A model generated the notes under the pieces. The model searched no databases. It was given only the letters and a program-made list of their open reading frames with translations, and was not told the DNA's origin. From Smithella sp. (GTDB lineage: Bacteria > Desulfobacterota > Syntrophia > Syntrophales > Smithellaceae), in assembly GCA_012797505.1 (NCBI GenBank), contig JAAZOZ010000139.1, positions 1 through 8,590 of the forward strand: DNA of 8,590 nt, in the 5' to 3' direction. The position numbers and the translations under genes are program-made. This document shows positions 6,125-8,590 of the stretch, one piece after another (positions within the stretch are counted from its first letter, which is position 1; each line of letters opens with the position of its first letter).

Positions 6125-6163
6125 CGTTCAATGCCGGTCAAAAAACGAATAAAATATTGAACG
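6125..6163. repeat. spaced inverted repeat CGTTCAAT...ATTGAACG upstream of the helicase gene
   Basis: A perfect 8-bp inverted repeat has arms at 6125-6132 and 6156-6163 and arm centres 31 bases apart, close to three helical turns. TAAAAT at 6150-6155 could be a -10 element for the rightward helicase gene, with the poor -35 TTCAAT at 6127-6132. The arms would then cover the -35 and the start point, as an operator might. It also lies about 120-170 bases upstream of the leftward sigma-54 site, a usual distance for an activator site. The rest of the 5942-6214 gap is AT-rich with no gene seen. Confidence 0.4.
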
Positions 6164-6235
6164 ACTTTGACGGCGCCGCCATGACCGTCAGCCGCGCTTT
6201 ACCATTGTGAACGGGTGTGCTACAAGCAAATCATC

Positions 6236-8317
6236 ATGGAAGAAAAGCGGAACCGAAAAAAAATCCCCTTCCGGCATAAGTCTCCGGTTTCCGGGCGAAA
6301 GGCCGGTCGTCCGGAAGCGAAGATTTTTATGAAACCGGAGATTGCTCCACCGCTCAAAAGCGTTCTGGCAAAAATCGGCAAACCGCATCCAACGCCTTTC
6401 GTCCCGGATGAATTTCAGACGCGGGCGCTTGCGGCCATCCGACAAAACGACTGTCTGGTGATGGCCCCTACCGGCGCCGGAAAGACCTGGATTGCGCGGG
6501 AGGGGATCTTGTCCGTCATGGAAAAGGGCGGGCGCGCCTGGTATGCCTCGCCGCTTAAGGCGCTTTCCAATTCCAAGTGGGTGGAGTTCGGCCTGCATTT
6601 CGATCCCGAAAACGTCGGCATTATTACCGGCGACACCAAGGAAAATACCGAGGCCCCGATTATCGTCGGCACAACCGAAATTCTGCGCAACCAACTCTAC
6701 GACGCCATGCACCGGGGGGAGGATTTAAACTGCGATCTGGTGATTCTGGATGAGGCGCACTATCTCGGAGATGCCGACCGCGGCGTGGTCTGGGAAGAAA
6801 TTCTGATCTATCTGCCGGTGCGCGTGAACGTGCTTTTGCTTTCCGCCACCATCGGAAACGGCGAGGAAATTGCCGCCTGGCTGGAATCCATCCGGAAAAA
6901 GCCCTGTACCGTGATCCGCGAGGAAAAGCGTCCCGTGCCGCTGTACCCGATGTTCCTGCATCCTTCGGGATGCCTTCATCCCTTTCTGGAAGGGAAAAAG
7001 GCCGCGCCGGCGGTTTGCGAGTTTTTTAAAAGAGACCCATCGCGGCATCGTTCGGGCCGCCTGCCGGATTACGCGGGGATCCTCCGGGTTCTGGAGCGGT
7101 TTAACCTTTTGCCGGCCATCTTCTTTCTGAAATCGCGCGCGGAGTGCGACGCGGCTCTTTCCTGCCGGGCGGGTCTTCCGCCCATGAAAAGCCACGGCGC
7201 GTTTGCCGACGACCTGGATGACCTGCTGGAGAAGTTTCCCTCGCTCGGCGCCCATCGCCAGATCAAGGCGCTCCGGTCGTCCGGGCTGGCCGCGCATCAC
7301 GGCGGACAGCTTCCGGCCTGGAAACTGCTGGTGGAAGAGATGATGAACCGGGGGCGCCTGCGGGCCATTTTTGCAACGACCACGGTGGCCGCCGGCGTGA
7401 ATTTTCCCGCCAGAACGATCGTGCTGTTCAATTCCGACCAGTTCAACGGCCGCGACTTTGCGCCCCTGTCGGCAACGGAATTCCGCCAGATGACCGGACG
7501 GGCAGGCCGGCGCGGACAGGACAACATCGGCTTCATGCTGGCGGTTCCCGGACGGTTCATGGAATTGGCGCATGTTAAAAAAATGCTGTTTGCCGCGCCG
7601 GAGGATATTTTCAGCCGGTTGAAAAACGACTTTGCCATGGTTCTGAATCTTCTATTGTCGCAGACGCCCGCCGATGTGAAGAAGATATTTGAAAGATCTT
7701 TTGCCGCCTGGCAGCAAAACACAACCGGAGGAAAGGGTTTGTCCGCCGCCGATCGGTTGTGGAGAGATTTTTCCCGGCATTTGAATTTCTTACAGCAGGA
7801 GCGCTTTGTCGATCCGGAGGGGAAGCTCATGGAAGACGGCCTCTGGGCGGCGCGCCTGAGACTGGACCATCCGCTTCCGGTTGCCGAGTGTCTGCGGAAA
7901 AACGCTTTGCCGGAGGATGAAAAGCTGCTGGCGGCCGTTGTTGCCGTCTTTGCGTATGACCGCGACGATGAAATGCAGCTTGCCGCCGGGGGATTGCCGC
8001 ATATTTTGACGGCTGTTTTGCGCAAAATGCTGATCGCGGTTCGCCCGCTTTCCCAAAGACTTGCGGCCGCGGGCTTTTTCGTCCCCAAGCTTCATCCTTC
8101 GGCCGGCTCGGCCATGTATTACTGGGCACAGGGGCGGGAGTGGGACGATGTGCTTCACGTGAGCGGTGTGGCTGAAGGCGACATGGCGTCGCTGGTGCTG
8201 CGCACGGCGGATAACCTGCGCCAGATCGCCTCGCTTCGGGACACGCATCCCGAAATCGCCGCCTGCGCGATGAAAGCGCGGGAGGCGATCCTGCGCGAGC
8301 CGGTGTTGTTTCTGTAG
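6236..8317 (+). CDS. Ski2/Mtr4-like DEAH-box superfamily 2 helicase
   Basis: A 693-residue predicted ATP-dependent RNA or DNA helicase. Motifs in order: Q-like FVPDEFQTRAL (about residue 59), motif I PTGAGKT (78-84), Ia ASPLKALSNSKW, Ib GTTEILRNQLY, II DEAH (172-175), III SAT (203-205), IV AIFFLKSRAE, V ATTTVAAGVNFPART, VI QMTGRAGRRG (418-427). The GRAGRRG form and the downstream LKNDFAMVLNLLL...FERSFAAWQ pattern are typical of Ski2/Mtr4-type enzymes. The last 200 residues recall a DSHCT-like domain. Bacterial members are poorly characterised; a role in RNA processing is inference. The start is uncertain: ATG 6236 and the in-frame GTG 6215 both lack a Shine-Dalgarno, and ATG 6329 would remove a basic, disordered-looking N-terminus (residues 1-31) that precedes the helicase fold. 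The stop codon lies inside a palindrome (8310-8345). No operon partner is seen. Confidence 0.92.
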   Translation: MEEKRNRKKIPFRHKSPVSGRKAGRPEAKIFMKPEIAPPLKSVLAKIGKPHPTPFVPDEFQTRALAAIRQNDCLVMAPTGAGKTWIAREGILSVMEKGGRAWYASPLKALSNSKWVEFGLHFDPENVGIITGDTKENTEAPIIVGTTEILRNQLYDAMHRGEDLNCDLVILDEAHYLGDADRGVVWEEILIYLPVRVNVLLLSATIGNGEEIAAWLESIRKKPCTVIREEKRPVPLYPMFLHPSGCLHPFLEGKKAAPAVCEFFKRDPSRHRSGRLPDYAGILRVLERFNLLPAIFFLKSRAECDAALSCRAGLPPMKSHGAFADDLDDLLEKFPSLGAHRQIKALRSSGLAAHHGGQLPAWKLLVEEMMNRGRLRAIFATTTVAAGVNFPARTIVLFNSDQFNGRDFAPLSATEFRQMTGRAGRRGQDNIGFMLAVPGRFMELAHVKKMLFAAPEDIFSRLKNDFAMVLNLLLSQTPADVKKIFERSFAAWQQNTTGGKGLSAADRLWRDFSRHLNFLQQERFVDPEGKLMEDGLWAARLRLDHPLPVAECLRKNALPEDEKLLAAVVAVFAYDRDDEMQLAAGGLPHILTAVLRKMLIAVRPLSQRLAAAGFFVPKLHPSAGSAMYYWAQGREWDDVLHVSGVAEGDMASLVLRTADNLRQIASLRDTHPEIAACAMKAREAILREPVLFL

Positions 8318-8345
8318 GGAACGGTCGCGACCGTTTCCTACAGAA
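8310..8345. repeat. 36-bp near-perfect palindrome overlapping the helicase stop codon
   Basis: The left half TTCTGTAGGGAACGGTCG and right half CGACCGTTTCCTACAGAA pair at 17 of 18 positions, the exception being a G-T wobble (8319 with 8336). The centre lies between 8327 and 8328, with no spacer. The helicase TAG is at 8315-8317, inside the left half. There is no T run on either side, so it is not a standard terminator. Its form suits a REP/MITE-like dispersed element. Confidence 0.85.
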
Positions 8346-8372
8346 GGAAGACGGAAGGAAAAGATATTCAAA

Positions 8373-8402
8373 TCGTCATTGCGAGTGCAGCGAAGCAATC
8401 TC
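8373..8402. repeat. REP-like dispersed repeat (CATTGCGAG...GCAATCTC type)
   Basis: The core TCGTCATTGCGAGTGCAG followed by CGAAGCAATCTC is an imperfect palindrome (ATTGC pairing with GCAAT). From memory, very similar sequences are scattered in high copy through intergenic regions of many bacteria. Only one copy is in this window, so dispersal here cannot be shown. It lies 29 bases before the GIY-YIG gene. Confidence 0.6.
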
Positions 8403-8431
8403 AGTGCATTTGATTTGTGAACAGACATTGT

Positions 8432-8590
8432 ATGAATAAACAATTCTACGTTTACATCATGACGAACAAGAACAACACAGTTCTCTATACCGGTGTTACC
8501 AATGATTTAAACAGAAGAGTTTATGAGTACAAGAAAAAATTGATGGACGGCTTTACGAAAAAATACAATGTGGATAAATTAGTATTTTAC
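8432..8590 (+). CDS. GIY-YIG nuclease-domain protein, N-terminal part
   Basis: The first 53 codons are visible before the window ends: MNKQFYVYIMTNKNNTVLYT, then GVTNDLNRRVYEYKKKLMDG, then FTKKYNVDKLVFY. The GIY-YIG signature is present as YVY (6-8) and YTG (19-21), followed by the usual VTNDLNRR with the expected catalytic arginine at 28 or 29. This matches small single-domain proteins of the COG2827/YhbQ type, usually about 85-100 residues. Position 33 is Tyr where I recall many relatives having His (YEHK). The catalytic glutamate lies outside the window. No Shine-Dalgarno is visible before the ATG. By my count 8421-8590 is about 31% GC, while a sampled helicase line (7201-7260) is about 63%, which suggests transfer or mobility. 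Whether it cuts DNA is unproven for most of this family. Confidence 0.88.
   Translation, partial: MNKQFYVYIMTNKNNTVLYTGVTNDLNRRVYEYKKKLMDGFTKKYNVDKLVFY

Noticed and set aside
6725..7573. Minus-strand frames opposite the helicase (282 codons here, others at 7297-8443)
   Set aside because: They lie opposite a helicase with every SF2 motif intact and show no domain pattern of their own.
8310..8345. Palindrome as the helicase transcription terminator
   Set aside because: There is no spacer loop and no T run on either strand after the stem; the sequence after it is purine-rich.

Overview
The window looks like a chromosomal segment from a GC-rich, Gram-negative, probably anaerobic bacterium, most likely a deltaproteobacterium (Desulfobacterota, Syntrophales-like). 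The pointers are a PEP-forming pyruvate phosphate dikinase, a DUF3783-type small protein, a CsgG-like lipoprotein, candidate sigma-54 promoters, and the dispersed repeat CGTCATTGCGAG...GCAATCTC, which I know from many environmental genomes of this kind. The taxonomic call is inference. No phage, plasmid, CRISPR or stable RNA genes are visible.

Layout, left to right. (i) 1-89 (-) is the first 29 codons of a small secreted or membrane protein whose signal sequence, Shine-Dalgarno site and candidate sigma-54 promoter match those of a second gene at 5666-5941 (-). (ii) 305-1618 (-) is an outer-membrane-type lipoprotein joining a CsgG-like domain to a CIA30/CBM11-like beta-sandwich. It has a good sigma-70 promoter abutted by a 17-bp tandem repeat. 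(iii) 1835-2245 (+), divergent from it, is a DUF3783-family protein, followed by a possible 28-codon ORF and a strong hairpin terminator at 2397-2431. (iv) 2475-5504 (-) is ppdK with a complete catalytic core (about 900 residues) plus a 109-residue lysine/alanine/proline tail resembling histone H1 or AlgP. (v) A two-way terminator (5608-5641) separates ppdK from the second small membrane gene (5666-5941, -). (vi) 6236-8317 (+) is a Ski2/Mtr4-like DEAH-box helicase. (vii) The right edge is a mobile-looking patch: a 36-bp near-perfect palindrome that supplies the helicase stop codon, a REP-like repeat, and the start of an AT-rich GIY-YIG nuclease gene running off the window.

The genes look like separate transcription units, not one pathway; most have their own promoter or terminator. 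The features most worth following are the lysine-rich tail on a central-carbon enzyme, the matched sigma-54 promoter/leader/signal-peptide modules on two paralogs about 5.9 kb apart, and the REP-like repeats next to the GIY-YIG gene.
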